From NCBI RefSeq assembly GCF_946227985.1, contig NZ_CAMKGL010000005.1, forward strand, positions 1 to 64,000: DNA of 64,000 nucleotides. The letters are read 5' to 3'. This stretch comes from Serratia quinivorans. GTDB lineage: Bacteria; Pseudomonadota; Gammaproteobacteria; Enterobacterales; Enterobacteriaceae. Positions 37,251 through 48,488 of this stretch are shown here, piece after piece. Each line of letters opens with the position of its first letter. Position 1 is the first letter of the stretch. The notes below the pieces were generated by a model. The model worked only from the letters and a program-made list of their open reading frames with translations, was not told where the DNA came from and did not search any database. The translations under genes and the position numbers were made by a program.

Positions 37251-38603
37251 ATGTTTATTGGATTCGATTACGGAACGGCCAACTGTTCCGTTGCAGTGAT
37301 GCGTGATAACGGCCCCGAGCTGCTGACGTTGGAAAACAACGACCCCTATCTGCCGTCGATGCTGTGCGCACCGACGCGTGAAGCCGTGAGCGAGTGCCTG
37401 CACCGTCACTGGCAGGTGCCGACCGGCAGCGAAGAGAATCAGCAACTGCTGCGCCGGGCGATCAACTACAACCGTGAAGAAGACATCCCGGTCGCCAGCA
37501 ACAGCGTACTGTTCGGCCTGCAGGCGCTGGCACACTACGTTGAAGATCCGGAAGAGGTGTATTTTGTTCGCTCACCGAAATCCTTCCTCGGTGCCAATGG
37601 CCTGAAGCCACAGCAGATCGCGCTGTTTGAAGATCTGGTGTGTGCCATGATGTTCCACATCAAGCGGCAGGCGGAAAACGTTCTGCAGGACAGCATCAGT
37701 CAGGCGGTCATCGGTCGCCCGATCAACTTCCAGGGCATGGGCGGTGAAGATGCCAACCAGCAGGCGCAGGGCATTTTGCAGCGCGCAGCCGAGCGTGCCG
37801 GGTTCAAAGACATTGAATTCCAGTTCGAGCCGGTCGCGGCAGGCCTGGACTTCGAAGCCACGCTGACCGAAGAGAAAACCGTGCTGGTGGTAGACATCGG
37901 CGGCGGTACCACCGACTGCTCGGTGCTGCTGATGGGGCCGCAATGGCGTGACCGCGCCGATCGCCAGCAAAGCCTGTTGGGGCACAGCGGTTGCCGCGTG
38001 GGCGGTAACGATTTGGATATCATGCTGGCATTCAAACAGTTGATGCCACTGTTCGGCATGGGCGGCGAAACCGGCAAGGGCATCGCCCTGCCCGCGCTGC
38101 CATACTGGAACGCCGTCGCCACCAACGACGTACCGGCGCAAAACGACTTTTACAGCGTCGCCAACGGCCGCATGCTGCGCGATCTAATCCGCGATGCCGC
38201 CGAGCCGGAAAAGGTCAAACGCCTGCTGAAAGTTCACCAGCAACGTCTGAGCTACCGTTTGGTACGCGCGGCAGAGGAGAGTAAAATCGCCTTGTCTGCG
38301 CAGCAAAACATCAGCGCACCGCTGGCTTTCGTCCAAGCTGATTTGGCGGAAACCATCAGCCAGGATCAGCTTGCCGAGGCTATTTCGCAGCCTCTGCTGC
38401 GCATTCAGGAGCAGGTCAGCGCCGCACTGGCCAGCAGCCAGACCGCGCCACAGGTGATTTATCTCACCGGCGGCAGTGCACGTTCACCGCTGCTGCGCGC
38501 CGCGCTGCAACAGCAGTTGCCGGGCATTCCTATCGTCGGAGGCAACGATTTCGGCTCGGTCACCGCCGGGCTGGCACGCTGGGCGCAAACGCTGTTCCGT
38601 TAA
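37251..38603 (+). CDS. yegD: Hsp70-family protein YegD
   Basis: The 450-residue protein has the actin-like ATPase fold of Hsp70: phosphate-1 loop FIGFDYGTANCSVAV, phosphate-2 loop VLVVDIGGGTTDCSVLLMG (about 205-223), and the adenosine motif VIYLTGGSARSPLLR. It lacks the substrate-binding C-terminal domain of DnaK, as in E. coli YegD. Its chaperone or other role is not established. The ATG at 37251 has GGAG upstream; the ORF can be extended 4 codons. The pairing with a divergent alkA-type gene is conserved with E. coli. Confidence 0.94.
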   Translation: MFIGFDYGTANCSVAVMRDNGPELLTLENNDPYLPSMLCAPTREAVSECLHRHWQVPTGSEENQQLLRRAINYNREEDIPVASNSVLFGLQALAHYVEDPEEVYFVRSPKSFLGANGLKPQQIALFEDLVCAMMFHIKRQAENVLQDSISQAVIGRPINFQGMGGEDANQQAQGILQRAAERAGFKDIEFQFEPVAAGLDFEATLTEEKTVLVVDIGGGTTDCSVLLMGPQWRDRADRQQSLLGHSGCRVGGNDLDIMLAFKQLMPLFGMGGETGKGIALPALPYWNAVATNDVPAQNDFYSVANGRMLRDLIRDAAEPEKVKRLLKVHQQRLSYRLVRAAEESKIALSAQQNISAPLAFVQADLAETISQDQLAEAISQPLLRIQEQVSAALASSQTAPQVIYLTGGSARSPLLRAALQQQLPGIPIVGGNDFGSVTAGLARWAQTLFR

Positions 38604-38642
38604 TGGCTTTAGACTGCTGACAAACCCGCACAGGGCTATACA

Positions 38643-38717
38643 GTAGGGGTCGAACCCATGTTCGACCCGATTTACCCCATTGATTATGCTATTGGGCGCA
38701 GCATGCAGCGCCCCTAC
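38643..38717. repeat. Compound double-hairpin repeat with inverted ends
   Basis: A 75-base unit begins GTAGGGG and ends CCCCTAC. Its left half is GGGTCGAAC-CCAT-GTTCGACCC and its right half GGGCGC-AGCATGCA-GCGCCC, each a near-perfect hairpin, with about 25 bases in between. The layout resembles palindromic intergenic repeats of enterobacteria. It sits between yegD and the acetyltransferase gene, 40 bases before the latter's start. Confidence 0.65.
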
Positions 38718-38756
38718 CATGAAACCGCGAAGCACTTGGTTATTGGAGGAAAGTCG

Positions 38757-39320
38757 ATGAGCGCTATACCCTCTCTCGAAAGCGACCGCTTGCTGTTGCG
38801 CACCTGGCGCGACCAAGATCTGCCTGCATTCACCGCACTCAATGCCGATCCACAGGTGATGCGTTATTTCCCCGCCCCGCTGACAGCCGAACAAAGCCAC
38901 GCGCAGGCTGACAAAATTCGTCAATTCATGCAGCAAAACGGTTGGGGTTTGTGGGCAGTGGAAGAAAAAGACGGCGCGCCTTTTATCGGTTTTGTCGGGT
39001 TGGCGATCCCGGCGGACGATCTGCCCTGCTCTCCCTGCGTAGAAATCGGCTGGCGGTTAGCGGCAACGCACTGGGGCAAAGGTTATGCCTCTGAGGCCGC
39101 CGGTGCCGCACTGTGCTACGCCTTCGAACAGCTGGATTTAGCTGAAGTCGTGTCTTTTACCGCCGAAAACAACGGGCCATCACGCCGGGTAATGGAGCGC
39201 ATTGGCATGACGTCCCACGGCGAGAGTTTCCTGCATCCCCGACTGCCGCAGGGCCATCCGCTGCAAAAACATGTCCTGTATCGGCTGACACAACAAACCT
39301 GGCGGGAGCAACAATGCTGA
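38757..39320 (+). CDS. GNAT-family N-acetyltransferase (RimJ/RimL-like)
   Basis: The 187-residue protein opens PSLESDRLLLRTWRDQDLPAF, the usual RimJ/RimL-type start, and has the acetyl-CoA loop HWGKGYASEAAGAALCYAF (about 103-121) and NNGPSRRVMERIGM, the end of the fold. The substrate is unknown: ribosomal N-termini, amino acids and small amines are all possible. A strong GGAGGAAAG precedes the ATG at 38757; an upstream extension to 38658 would cross the hairpin repeat. It overlaps the following kinase-like gene by 7 bases. Confidence 0.9.
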   Translation: MSAIPSLESDRLLLRTWRDQDLPAFTALNADPQVMRYFPAPLTAEQSHAQADKIRQFMQQNGWGLWAVEEKDGAPFIGFVGLAIPADDLPCSPCVEIGWRLAATHWGKGYASEAAGAALCYAFEQLDLAEVVSFTAENNGPSRRVMERIGMTSHGESFLHPRLPQGHPLQKHVLYRLTQQTWREQQC

Positions 39321-39823
39321 TCGTTTTTTCCGGCCTGCCGGGCAGCGGTAAAACTACACTGGCGCGGGCGCTGGCTAGCGCATTACCCGCAATGCATCTG
39401 CGAATCGATACCCTTGAACAAGCAATCCGCAACAGCGGAGCTTTGGCCAATGACATTGGCCCGGCGGGATATTTTGCCGCTTATGGCGTCGCCGAAGATA
39501 ACCTGCGCCTGGGTCACACCGTGATTGCCGACTCAGTCAATCCGCTGCCCGTCACGCGTGAGGACTGGCATAGCGTTGCACTACGGGCCGGCACTGCCTG
39601 CCTGGATATTGAAGTGGTCTGTTCCAACCGCACGGAACACCGCCGACGAGTCGAGACCCGCGACGGTGATATTGCCGGGTTACGGTTGCCCAATTGGGAA
39701 AGTGTCACCGCCCATGATTACACGCCCTGGAGCACACCGGTGGTGTCGATTGATACCGCTGGGCGCACCGTTGAAGCCTGCCTGGCGCAGTTGCTGTCAT
39801 TGATTAACACCGTCCGCAGCTAA
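39314..39823 (+). CDS. P-loop kinase-like ATP-binding protein
   Basis: The 169-residue protein has Walker A GLPGSGKTT at residues 7-15, then RIDTLEQAIRNSG (lid or acceptor region), a Walker-B-like TVIADSVNP, and the arginine-rich RTEHRRRVETRD lid. This is the layout of zeta-toxin-like or gluconate-kinase-like small-molecule kinases (AAA_33). The substrate is not evident. It overlaps the upstream acetyltransferase gene by 7 bases and so is translationally coupled, hinting at a shared small-molecule or detoxification role (inference). Confidence 0.85.
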   Translation: MLIVFSGLPGSGKTTLARALASALPAMHLRIDTLEQAIRNSGALANDIGPAGYFAAYGVAEDNLRLGHTVIADSVNPLPVTREDWHSVALRAGTACLDIEVVCSNRTEHRRRVETRDGDIAGLRLPNWESVTAHDYTPWSTPVVSIDTAGRTVEACLAQLLSLINTVRS

Positions 39824-39828
39824 CCCGA

Positions 39829-40782
39829 TTACCAGGCGCTGGCCTGGTTCAGAGTGCCGATATCCTCGGCATCCAACCGCAGTCGGGTGGCGCTAACCAG
39901 CTCATCCAACTGCTTTAACGACGTGGCACTGACGATCGGTGCAGTAATGCTGGGCCGCGTTATCAGCCAGGCCAGTGAAACCTGCGCCGGTGAGGTATGA
40001 TGTTTCGCCGCAACGCTATCCAACGCCGTCAGAATTTTTAAACCGCGCGGATTAAGATATTGCGCAATCACTCTGTCACCACGCTGACTCTTGCCAATAT
40101 CTTGCTCGCTGCGGTATTTGCCGGTCAGGAAACCGCTGGCCAGCGAGAAGAAGTTAATCACCCCCAGGCCATGGCGCTGCGCCACCGCTTCCAATCCTTG
40201 CTCGTAACCTTCTCGCGCATACAGATTATATTCCGGCTGCAGGGTTTCGTAACGCGCCAACCCTTCCCGTTCGCTGACGTTCAGTGCCTCTTCCAGACGA
40301 TCGGCCTGATAGTTGGAAGCGCCTATCGCTCGCACCTTGCCGGCCTTGATCAACGCATCAAACGCCGCCAGGGTTTCCGCCAGCGGCGTATCCCGGTCGT
40401 CATCATGGGATTGATAAAGGTCGATATAGTCGGTCTGCAAACGGCGCAGTGAATCCTCCACCGCCTGCTGGATATAGCGCGGCGACAGCCCCTGTTTGCC
40501 TTCGCCCATCGGCTTGCCCACCTTGGTGGCAATAATTACCCGATCGCGCTTGCCGGTTTTTTTCAGCCATTGCCCAATGGTCGTCTCCGACTCGCCCCCC
40601 TGATTGCCCGGTGCCCAGCTGGAATACACGTCGGCGGTATCGATGAAATTGAGCTGGTTCTCCACCAGCGCATCCAGCAGGCTAAATGAGGTTTCGCGAT
40701 CGGCAGTCCAACCAAACACGTTACCGCCGAAGGTCAATGCCGGTACTTTAATGCCGGAACGGCCCAGTTCTCTGTTGCTCAT
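39829..40782 (-). CDS. Aldo/keto reductase
   Basis: The 317-residue TIM-barrel NADPH-dependent reductase opens NRELGRSGIKVPALTFGGNVFG. The catalytic Asp-Tyr pair sits in FIDTADVYSSWAPGNQGGSET-like sequence, the Lys in IIATKVG and the His in DLYQSHDDD, followed by the NADP-binding C-terminal part. It resembles AKR11/YajO-type enzymes acting on aldehydes; the natural substrate is unknown. GGAG precedes the ATG at 40782. It converges with the kinase-like gene, leaving 5 bases between stops. Confidence 0.92.
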   Translation of the reverse strand: MSNRELGRSGIKVPALTFGGNVFGWTADRETSFSLLDALVENQLNFIDTADVYSSWAPGNQGGESETTIGQWLKKTGKRDRVIIATKVGKPMGEGKQGLSPRYIQQAVEDSLRRLQTDYIDLYQSHDDDRDTPLAETLAAFDALIKAGKVRAIGASNYQADRLEEALNVSEREGLARYETLQPEYNLYAREGYEQGLEAVAQRHGLGVINFFSLASGFLTGKYRSEQDIGKSQRGDRVIAQYLNPRGLKILTALDSVAAKHHTSPAQVSLAWLITRPSITAPIVSATSLKQLDELVSATRLRLDAEDIGTLNQASAW

Positions 40783-40927
40783 TGTATGCTCCAAGGGAAT
40801 TAATGATTCGCAGGGTAATTATTAGCGCCAAACCGAGAAATAGGCCAAAACGTATTGGCTATAAGCCGGATTAAGTCTCTTATAAGGCAGGCATGCACAA
40901 ATCTGCAACTTATTAGGACAATGCTGA

Positions 40928-40945
40928 CGCTTACTCCATATTTCC
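40928..40945 (+). promoter_or_regulatory. Weak candidate BaeR box upstream of mdtA
   Basis: CGCTTACTCCATATTTCC partly matches the reported BaeR-binding consensus (TTTTTCTCCATNATTGGC), mainly over CTCCATAnTT. It is about 110-125 bases before mdtA. The match is weak and is listed because autoregulated BaeR control of mdtABCD is established in E. coli. Confidence 0.3.
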
Positions 40946-41052
40946 TTCATTTTTATGCCGTCTTGACTGGCTAAACTAGTATTCTGTAAGGAGTGTAACT
41001 TTTTTGGCAATGAGTGCCCGCACGCCTGCCTTTTGGAGAGATTTTCGCCACC

Positions 41053-42282
41053 ATGAATGCAAAAAACCCACGTCGTTCACTGATACTGCGCCTGCTGGTG
41101 GTGGTCATTGTGGCAATTGCCGCCACGCTGATTTGGCGTCACTTCAGCGCTTCACAACCCGCGCCGGGTGCCCGCCAAGCAGCGAGTGGCAAGGCGGCCG
41201 GTGGCCGACGCGGGGCACCGATGTCACCGGTGCAGGCGGCCACCGTCACACAGCAGACGGTACCACGCTATCTTTCCGGGCTGGGCACCGCGACCGCCGC
41301 CAACACCGTGACCGTCACCAGCCGGGTTGACGGCCAACTGATGGCAGTCCACTTTACCGAAGGTCAACAGGTCAAGGCCGGCGATTTACTGGTTGAAATC
41401 GACCCACGCCCGTTTGAAGTGCAACTGACCCAGGCGTTGGGGCAACTGGCCAAAGACCAGGCCACGCTCGCTAACGCCCGGCGCGATTTGGCGCGTTACC
41501 AACAACTGGCCAAAACCAATCTGGTTTCTCGCCAGGATCTGGATACCCAATTGTCCTTGGTGCAACAGACTGAAGGGGCGATCAAAGCCGACCAGGGCAC
41601 GGTCGACAGCGCCAAACTGCAAATCACCTACAGCCGCATCACCGCGCCGATCGACGGTCGCGTCGGCCTGAAACTGGTGGATGTCGGCAATTACATCACC
41701 AGCGGCAGCACTACCGGCATTGTAGTGATCACCCAAACTCACCCTATCGACGTAGTGTTTACCCTGCCGGAAGCCAATATCAGCGACTTGCTCAAAGCGC
41801 AAAAAGCCGGCCCGGTCAGCGTCGAAGCCTGGGATCGCACCAACCAAAATCAACTGGCAACCGGTTCATTGCTGAGCCTGGATAACCAAATCGACACCAC
41901 CACCGGCACCATCAAACTCAAGGCTCGTTTCACCAACGAGGACGATGCGCTGTTTCCCAACCAGTTTGTGAATGCACGCCTGAAGGTGGCGACGCTGCAC
42001 GATGCCATGGTCATCCCACCCGCGGCGCTGCAAATGGGCAACGAAGGCAACTTCGTCTGGACCCTGAGTGAAGAGAACAAAGTCAACAAACACCTGGTCA
42101 CCACCGGCATGCAGGATAGCCAACAGGTGGTGATCACCGCCGGCCTGAACGCCGGCGATCGGGTGGTCACCGACGGTATTGATCGCCTGACTGAAGGCAT
42201 GCAGGTAGAAGTAGTGACGCCGCAGACGGCTCCGGCAGCGGCTAAGCCGAGCCAACCATCGCACGCTCAGGGGAAATCCTGA
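41053..42282 (+). CDS. mdtA: Multidrug efflux periplasmic adaptor MdtA
   Basis: MdtA is the membrane-fusion subunit linking the MdtBC pump to TolC. The 409 residues have an N-terminal membrane anchor (about 8-28), then lipoyl/barrel-sandwich halves around a coiled-coil hairpin (about 120-175, [20 protein letters not shown]). Conserved segments [27 protein letters not shown] and [16 protein letters not shown] follow. The ATG at 41053 follows GGAGAG; the ORF is open to 41014. It overlaps mdtB by one base, starting the mdtABCD-baeSR operon. Confidence 0.96.
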   Translation: MNAKNPRRSLILRLLVVVIVAIAATLIWRHFSASQPAPGARQAASGKAAGGRRGAPMSPVQAATVTQQTVPRYLSGLGTATAANTVTVTSRVDGQLMAVHFTEGQQVKAGDLLVEIDPRPFEVQLTQALGQLAKDQATLANARRDLARYQQLAKTNLVSRQDLDTQLSLVQQTEGAIKADQGTVDSAKLQITYSRITAPIDGRVGLKLVDVGNYITSGSTTGIVVITQTHPIDVVFTLPEANISDLLKAQKAGPVSVEAWDRTNQNQLATGSLLSLDNQIDTTTGTIKLKARFTNEDDALFPNQFVNARLKVATLHDAMVIPPAALQMGNEGNFVWTLSEENKVNKHLVTTGMQDSQQVVITAGLNAGDRVVTDGIDRLTEGMQVEVVTPQTAPAAAKPSQPSHAQGKS

Positions 42283-45200
42283 TGCAGGTGATGCCACCTA
42301 ACCCCGGCGGCGGCCCATCCCGCCTGTTTATTCTGCGCCCGGTCGCGACCACGCTGTTGATGGTGGCGATCCTGCTGGCGGGGATTATCGGTTATCGCGC
42401 CCTGCCGGTTTCCGCCCTGCCGGAAGTCGATTACCCGACCATACAGGTGGTCACGCTGTACCCCGGTGCCAGCCCGGACGTGGTCACTTCGGCCATCACC
42501 GCTCCGCTGGAGCGCCAGTTTGGCCAGATGTCCGGTCTGAAACAGATGGCATCGCAAAGCTCCGGCGGCGCTTCGGTGGTGACACTGCAATTCCAGCTTG
42601 AGCTACCGCTCGACGTCGCCGAACAGGAAGTGCAGGCGGCGATCAACTCCGCCACCAACCTGTTACCCAGCGATCTGCCCTACCCGCCGATTTACAGCAA
42701 GGTTAACCCTGCCGATCCGCCGATCCTGACGCTGGCCGTGACTTCATCCGCCATGCCGATGACTCAGGTGGAAGACATGGTGGAAACCCGCGTGGCGCAG
42801 AAAATTTCCCAGGTCACCGGCGTCGGGCTGGTCACCCTCTCCGGCGGCCAGCGGCCGGCGGTGCGCGTAAAACTTAATGCCGCGGCCGTTGCCGCCTACG
42901 GCCTGGACAGCGAAACCATCCGCACCGCCATCAGCAATGCCAACGTCAACTCCGCCAAAGGCAGCCTGGATGGCCCGACGCGCTCGGTCACGCTGTCCGC
43001 CAATGACCAGATGAAGTCTGCTGACGATTACCGCCAACTGATTGTCGCCTATCAGAACGGTGCGGCGATCCGCCTGCAAGATATCGCCACCATCGAACAA
43101 GGCGCAGAAAATACCCGGCTGGCTGCCTGGGCCAACAAACAACCGGCCATTGTGCTGAACATCCAGCGCCAGCCGGGGGTGAACGTGATCACCACCGCCG
43201 ACAGCATCCGCGAGATGCTGCCCCAGTTGATCAAGAGCCTGCCAAAATCGGTCGACGTCAAGGTACTGACCGATCGCACCACCACCATCCGCGCCTCGGT
43301 CAGCGACGTGCAGTTCGAACTGTTGCTGGCGGTGGCGCTGGTGGTGATGGTGATTTACGTATTCTTGCGCAACGTGCCGGCCACCATTATTCCTAGCGTG
43401 GCGGTACCGCTGTCGTTGATCGGTACCTTTGCCGCCATGTACTTCCTGGGCTTCTCAATTAACAACCTGACGCTGATGGCTTTGACCATCGCCACCGGGT
43501 TTGTCGTCGATGACGCCATCGTGGTGATCGAGAACATTTCGCGCTATATCGAAAAGGGCGAGAAACCGCTCGACGCGGCGTTGAAAGGGGCCGGTGAAAT
43601 CGGCTTCACCATCATTTCACTGACCTTCTCACTGGTGGCGGTGCTGATCCCGCTGCTGTTTATGGGCGATATCGTCGGCCGACTGTTCCGCGAGTTTGCG
43701 GTAACGCTGGCAGTGGCGATTTTGATTTCCGCCGTGGTTTCGCTGACGCTGACGCCGATGATGTGCGCGCGCATGCTGAGCCACGAGTCGTTGCGTAAGC
43801 AGAACCGTTTTTCCGCCGCCTCCGAGCGTTTCTTTGATCGGGTTATCGCCCGCTACGGCAAATGGCTGAAGACGGTGCTCAACCACCCGTGGCTGACCCT
43901 GGGCGTGGCATTCAGCACGCTGGTGCTTACCGTCTTGCTGTACCTGCTGATCCCGAAAGGCTTCTTCCCGGTGCAGGACAACGGCATTATTCAGGGCACG
44001 CTGGAGGCACCGCAGTCGGTGTCGTTCAGCAATATGGCCGAACGCCAACAGCAGGTGGCGGCAGAAATTCTTAAAGATCCGGCGGTGGAAAGCCTGACGT
44101 CGTTTGTTGGCGTCGACGGCACCAACGCCACGCTCAACAGCGGCCGGTTGCAGATCAACCTCAAGCCCTTAAGCGAACGCAGCGAGCGTATTCCGGCCAT
44201 CATCACCCGTCTGCAGCAGATGAGTACCCAGTTCCCCGGCGTGAAGCTGTATCTGCAGCCGGTACAGGATTTGACTATCGATACTCAGGTCAGCCGCACC
44301 CAGTACCAGTTCACCCTGCAGGCGATGTCGCTGGACGATCTTAGCCTGTGGGTACCGCAGTTGATGGCGGAACTGAAACAAACGCCGCAGTTGGCGGACG
44401 TGACCAGCAACTGGCAAGATCAGGGCCTGGTGGCCTATGTCAACGTCGATCGCGATTCGGCCTCTCGCCTCGGCATCAGCATGAGCGACGTGGATAATGC
44501 GCTGTACAACGCCTTCGGTCAGCGGTTGATCTCCACCATTTACACCCAGGCCAACCAGTACCGCGTGGTGCTGGAACATGACGTCAGCACTACGCCAGGG
44601 CTGGCGGCGCTGAATGATATCCGCCTGACCAGCAGCAACGGCACCATAGTGCCACTGAGCACCATCGCCAAAATTGAACAGCGCTTCGGGCCGCTGTCGG
44701 TTAACCATCTGGATCAGTTCCCGGCGGCCACCATCTCCTTCAACGTCGCGGGCAATTATTCGCTCGGTGAAGCGGTCGATGCCATCACCCTGGTGGAAAA
44801 AAACCTCAACCTGCCGAAAGACATCACCACCCAATTCCAGGGCGCGACGCTGGCGTTCCAGGCAGCGCTGGGCGGCACCCTGTGGCTGATCCTGGCGGCG
44901 GTGGTGGCAATGTATATTGTGTTGGGCGTGCTGTATGAGAGCTTTATTCACCCGGTAACTATTCTCTCTACCCTGCCCACCGCCGGAGTAGGCGCCTTGC
45001 TGGCGCTGATGATGGCCGGCAGCGAGCTGGACGTGATTGCCATTATCGGCATCATCCTGCTGATCGGCATCGTGAAGAAAAACGCCATCATGATGATCGA
45101 CTTCGCACTGGCCGCCGAGCGGGAACAGGGCATGACGCCGTATGACGCGATTTATCAGGCCTGCCTGCTGCGTTTCAGGCCGATCCTGATGACCACGCTG

Positions 45201-45401
45201 GCCGCGTTGCTGGGCGCACTGCCGCTGATGCTCAGCACCGGCGTCGGCGCGGAGCTGCGCCATCCACTCGGGGTTTGTATGGTCGGCGGACTGGTGATGA
45301 GCCAGATCCTGACGCTGTTCACCACGCCGGTTATCTACCTGCTGTTTGACAAGCTGGCGCGTAATACTCGTCACCAGCCGGATGCGCAGGAGCTGCCGTG
45401 A
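42282..45401 (+). CDS. mdtB: RND multidrug efflux pump subunit MdtB
   Basis: This 1039-residue inner-membrane RND transporter forms a heterotrimer with MdtC and exports bile salts, novobiocin and similar compounds using the proton gradient. Twelve helices flank two large periplasmic loops (about 40-340 and 560-870). The duplicated motifs [14 protein letters not shown] and [16 protein letters not shown] carry the conserved transmembrane Asp pair of the proton relay. It overlaps mdtA and mdtC. Confidence 0.97.
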   Translation: MQVMPPNPGGGPSRLFILRPVATTLLMVAILLAGIIGYRALPVSALPEVDYPTIQVVTLYPGASPDVVTSAITAPLERQFGQMSGLKQMASQSSGGASVVTLQFQLELPLDVAEQEVQAAINSATNLLPSDLPYPPIYSKVNPADPPILTLAVTSSAMPMTQVEDMVETRVAQKISQVTGVGLVTLSGGQRPAVRVKLNAAAVAAYGLDSETIRTAISNANVNSAKGSLDGPTRSVTLSANDQMKSADDYRQLIVAYQNGAAIRLQDIATIEQGAENTRLAAWANKQPAIVLNIQRQPGVNVITTADSIREMLPQLIKSLPKSVDVKVLTDRTTTIRASVSDVQFELLLAVALVVMVIYVFLRNVPATIIPSVAVPLSLIGTFAAMYFLGFSINNLTLMALTIATGFVVDDAIVVIENISRYIEKGEKPLDAALKGAGEIGFTIISLTFSLVAVLIPLLFMGDIVGRLFREFAVTLAVAILISAVVSLTLTPMMCARMLSHESLRKQNRFSAASERFFDRVIARYGKWLKTVLNHPWLTLGVAFSTLVLTVLLYLLIPKGFFPVQDNGIIQGTLEAPQSVSFSNMAERQQQVAAEILKDPAVESLTSFVGVDGTNATLNSGRLQINLKPLSERSERIPAIITRLQQMSTQFPGVKLYLQPVQDLTIDTQVSRTQYQFTLQAMSLDDLSLWVPQLMAELKQTPQLADVTSNWQDQGLVAYVNVDRDSASRLGISMSDVDNALYNAFGQRLISTIYTQANQYRVVLEHDVSTTPGLAALNDIRLTSSNGTIVPLSTIAKIEQRFGPLSVNHLDQFPAATISFNVAGNYSLGEAVDAITLVEKNLNLPKDITTQFQGATLAFQAALGGTLWLILAAVVAMYIVLGVLYESFIHPVTILSTLPTAGVGALLALMMAGSELDVIAIIGIILLIGIVKKNAIMMIDFALAAEREQGMTPYDAIYQACLLRFRPILMTTLAALLGALPLMLSTGVGAELRHPLGVCMVGGLVMSQILTLFTTPVIYLLFDKLARNTRHQPDAQELP

Positions 45402-48400
45402 AATTCTTCGCCCTGTTCATCTACCGGCCGGTCGCCACTACGCTGCTGACATTGGCCATCGCCATCAGCGGCGTGATCAGCTTCAGCCTGCTGCCGGTCT
45501 CGCCGTTGCCGCAGGTCGACTATCCGGTGATTTCGATCAGCGCTTCGCTGCCGGGTGCCGATCCGGAGACCATGGCCTCGTCGGTGGCAACGCCGCTGGA
45601 ACGCGCACTGGGCCGGATTGCCGGGGTCAATGAGATGACCTCGATGAGCTCGCTGGGCAGCACCAGGGTGATTCTGCAGTTCGATCTCGATCGTGATATC
45701 AACGGGGCCGCGCGTGATGTACAGGCAGCGATTAACGCCGCACAAAGCCTGTTGCCCACCGGTATGCCAAGCCGCCCCAGCTACCGTAAGGTCAACCCGT
45801 CCGATGCACCGATCATGATCCTGACGCTGACCTCGGATACCTACAGTCAGGGTCAGCTTTATGACTTCGCCTCTACCCAATTGGCGCAGAAAATCGCCCA
45901 GACCGAAGGGGTAGGTGACGTTTCGGTCGGCGGCAGCTCATTGCCTGCGGTGCGGGTCGAACTCAACCCGAGCGCCCTGTTCAATCAGGGGATATCGCTT
46001 GACGCCGTACGCAAGACCATCAGCAATGCCAACGTGCGCAGGCCACAGGGCGCGGTAGAAAACCAGCAGCAACGCTGGCAGCTCCAGGCCAATGACGAGC
46101 TGAAAACCGCCAATGCCTATCGGCCGCTGATTATCCACTACAATAACGGCTCGGCGGTGCGCCTAAGCGACGTGGCCGAAGTCAATGACTCGGTACAGGA
46201 TGTGCGCAACGCCGGGATGACCAATGCCAAGCCGGCGATCATTCTGGCCATCAGCCGGGCGCCGGACGCCAATATCATTGAAACCGTCGATCGGATCCGC
46301 GCCGAACTGCCCACACTGCAAGACAATATTCCGGCATCGATCCAATTGAATATCGCCCAGGATCGCTCACCGACCATCCGCGCCTCACTGGCCGAGGTCG
46401 AGCAGTCGCTGGTGATTGCCATCGGGCTGGTGATCCTGGTGGTGTTCATCTTCCTGCGTTCCGGCCGCGCTACGCTGATCCCGGCGGTAGCGGTGCCGGT
46501 CTCGCTGATCGGCTCCTTCACCGCCATGTATCTGTGCGGCTTTAGTCTGAATAACCTGTCGCTGATGGCGCTGACCATCGCTACCGGCTTCGTGGTCGAC
46601 GACGCTATCGTGGTGCTGGAGAATATTTCTCGCCACATCGAGGCCGGCATGAAACCCATTAATGCGGCGCTGGTCGGGGTGCGTGAAGTGGGCTTCACCG
46701 TGCTGTCGATGAGCGTCTCTCTGGTGGCGGTGTTTATTCCGCTGCTGCTGATGGAAGGCCTGCCCGGCCGCCTGTTCCGCGAGTTTGCCGTCACCCTGTC
46801 GGTGTCGATCGGGCTGTCGCTGATAATCTCGCTGACGCTGACCCCGATGATGTGCGCCTACCTGCTGCGCCACCAGCCGCCGCGCTCGCAGCGGCGAGTA
46901 CGCGGCTTCGGTAAAATGCTGTTGGCGCTGCAAAAGGGTTATGGCCGTTCGCTGAGCTGGGTACTCGGCCACTCGCGCTGGGTGCTGGCGGTGTTTTTAG
47001 CCACCATCGCGCTCAACGTGTGGCTGTACGTCAGTATTCCAAAAACCTTTTTCCCGGAACAGGATACCGGCCGGCTGATGGGCTTTATCCAGGCCGATCA
47101 GAGCATTTCCTTCCAGGCTATGCGCGTTAAGCTGGAAGATTTCATGAAAATCGTGCGTGAAGATCCGGATGTGGAAAACGTCACCGGTTTCACCGGCGGC
47201 TCACGCACCAACAGCGGCTCGATGTTTATCTCGTTGAAACCCCTGTCGGTGCGCAGTGATGACGCGCAGAAAGTGATCGCCCGCCTGCGCGCCAAATTGG
47301 CCAAAGAGCCGGGTGCCAGCCTGTTTCTGATGGCGGTGCAGGATATTCGCGTCGGTGGACGACAGGCTAATGCCAGCTACCAATACACACTGCTGGCAGA
47401 TGACCTCGCCGCACTTCGCGAGTGGGAACCGAAAATCCGCACTGCGCTGGCCGCCTTGCCGGAGCTGGCCGACGTCAACTCCGATCAGCAGGACAAAGGC
47501 TCGGAAATGGACCTGGTTTACGATAGAGAAACCATGGCCCGGCTGGGGATTTCGGTTTCAGACGCCAATAACCTGCTGAATAACGCCTTCGGCCAGCGCC
47601 AGATTTCGACCATCTACCAGCCGCTCAATCAGTACAAGGTGGTCATGGAAGTCGCACCGCCCTATACCCAGGACGTCAGTTCGCTGGACAAGATGTTCGT
47701 GATCAACAAGGACGGCAAGGCGATCCCGCTGTCCTACTTCGCCCGTTGGCGACCTGCCAATGCACCGCTGTCGGTCAACCATCAGGGGTTGTCGGCCGCC
47801 TCGACCATCTCGTTTAACCTGCCGGATGGCGGCAGCCTGTCTGACGCCACCGCCGCCGTAGAGCGCACCATGACGGCGCTCGGTGTCCCGGCCACGGTAC
47901 GAGGTGCCTTTGCCGGTACTGCTCAGGTATTCCAGGAAACGCTGAAATCCCAACTGTTGCTGATCGCCGCCGCCATCGCCACGGTGTATATCGTGCTCGG
48001 CATCCTCTATGAAAGCTATATTCACCCGCTGACCATCCTGTCCACCCTGCCCTCTGCCGGGGTCGGCGCACTGCTGGCACTGGAGCTGTTCGGCGCGCCG
48101 TTCAGCCTGATTGCGCTGATTGGCATTATGCTGCTGATCGGCATTGTGAAGAAAAACGCCATCATGATGGTCGACTTTGCCCTGGATGCACAACGCAACG
48201 GCGGTATCAGCGCACATGACGCCATTTTCCAGGCTTGCCTGCTGCGTTTCAGGCCGATCATGATGACCACACTGGCGGCACTTTTTGGCGCACTGCCATT
48301 GGTGTTGAGCCACGGCGACGGCGCAGAGTTACGTCAACCGCTCGGCATCACCATCGTGGGTGGCCTGATCGTCAGCCAATTGCTGACGCTCTACACCACC

Positions 48401-48478
48401 CCGGTGGTTTACCTGTATTTTGACCGGCTGCAGATGAAATTCCGTCGCGGCAAGAAACTGGATCCTTTGCCCCAATAA
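45398..48478 (+). CDS. mdtC: RND multidrug efflux pump subunit MdtC
   Basis: The 1026-residue partner of MdtB has the same fold: helix 1 at about 12-30, periplasmic loops at about 35-335 and 560-860, and helix 4 with [21 protein letters not shown]. Residues such as [15 protein letters not shown] near the C-terminus are characteristic. Within the MdtB2C trimer, MdtC is thought to be the drug-binding subunit. It overlaps mdtB by 4 bases, and an 8-base gap leads to the short spacer before mdtD. Confidence 0.97.
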   Translation: MKFFALFIYRPVATTLLTLAIAISGVISFSLLPVSPLPQVDYPVISISASLPGADPETMASSVATPLERALGRIAGVNEMTSMSSLGSTRVILQFDLDRDINGAARDVQAAINAAQSLLPTGMPSRPSYRKVNPSDAPIMILTLTSDTYSQGQLYDFASTQLAQKIAQTEGVGDVSVGGSSLPAVRVELNPSALFNQGISLDAVRKTISNANVRRPQGAVENQQQRWQLQANDELKTANAYRPLIIHYNNGSAVRLSDVAEVNDSVQDVRNAGMTNAKPAIILAISRAPDANIIETVDRIRAELPTLQDNIPASIQLNIAQDRSPTIRASLAEVEQSLVIAIGLVILVVFIFLRSGRATLIPAVAVPVSLIGSFTAMYLCGFSLNNLSLMALTIATGFVVDDAIVVLENISRHIEAGMKPINAALVGVREVGFTVLSMSVSLVAVFIPLLLMEGLPGRLFREFAVTLSVSIGLSLIISLTLTPMMCAYLLRHQPPRSQRRVRGFGKMLLALQKGYGRSLSWVLGHSRWVLAVFLATIALNVWLYVSIPKTFFPEQDTGRLMGFIQADQSISFQAMRVKLEDFMKIVREDPDVENVTGFTGGSRTNSGSMFISLKPLSVRSDDAQKVIARLRAKLAKEPGASLFLMAVQDIRVGGRQANASYQYTLLADDLAALREWEPKIRTALAALPELADVNSDQQDKGSEMDLVYDRETMARLGISVSDANNLLNNAFGQRQISTIYQPLNQYKVVMEVAPPYTQDVSSLDKMFVINKDGKAIPLSYFARWRPANAPLSVNHQGLSAASTISFNLPDGGSLSDATAAVERTMTALGVPATVRGAFAGTAQVFQETLKSQLLLIAAAIATVYIVLGILYESYIHPLTILSTLPSAGVGALLALELFGAPFSLIALIGIMLLIGIVKKNAIMMVDFALDAQRNGGISAHDAIFQACLLRFRPIMMTTLAALFGALPLVLSHGDGAELRQPLGITIVGGLIVSQLLTLYTTPVVYLYFDRLQMKFRRGKKLDPLPQ

Positions 48479-48488
48479 TGGCTGATTG

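Noticed and set aside
44169-45374. 401-codon open frame antisense to mdtB
   Set aside because: Same reasoning: shadow of a long conserved RND gene, low-complexity Gln/Arg/His composition.
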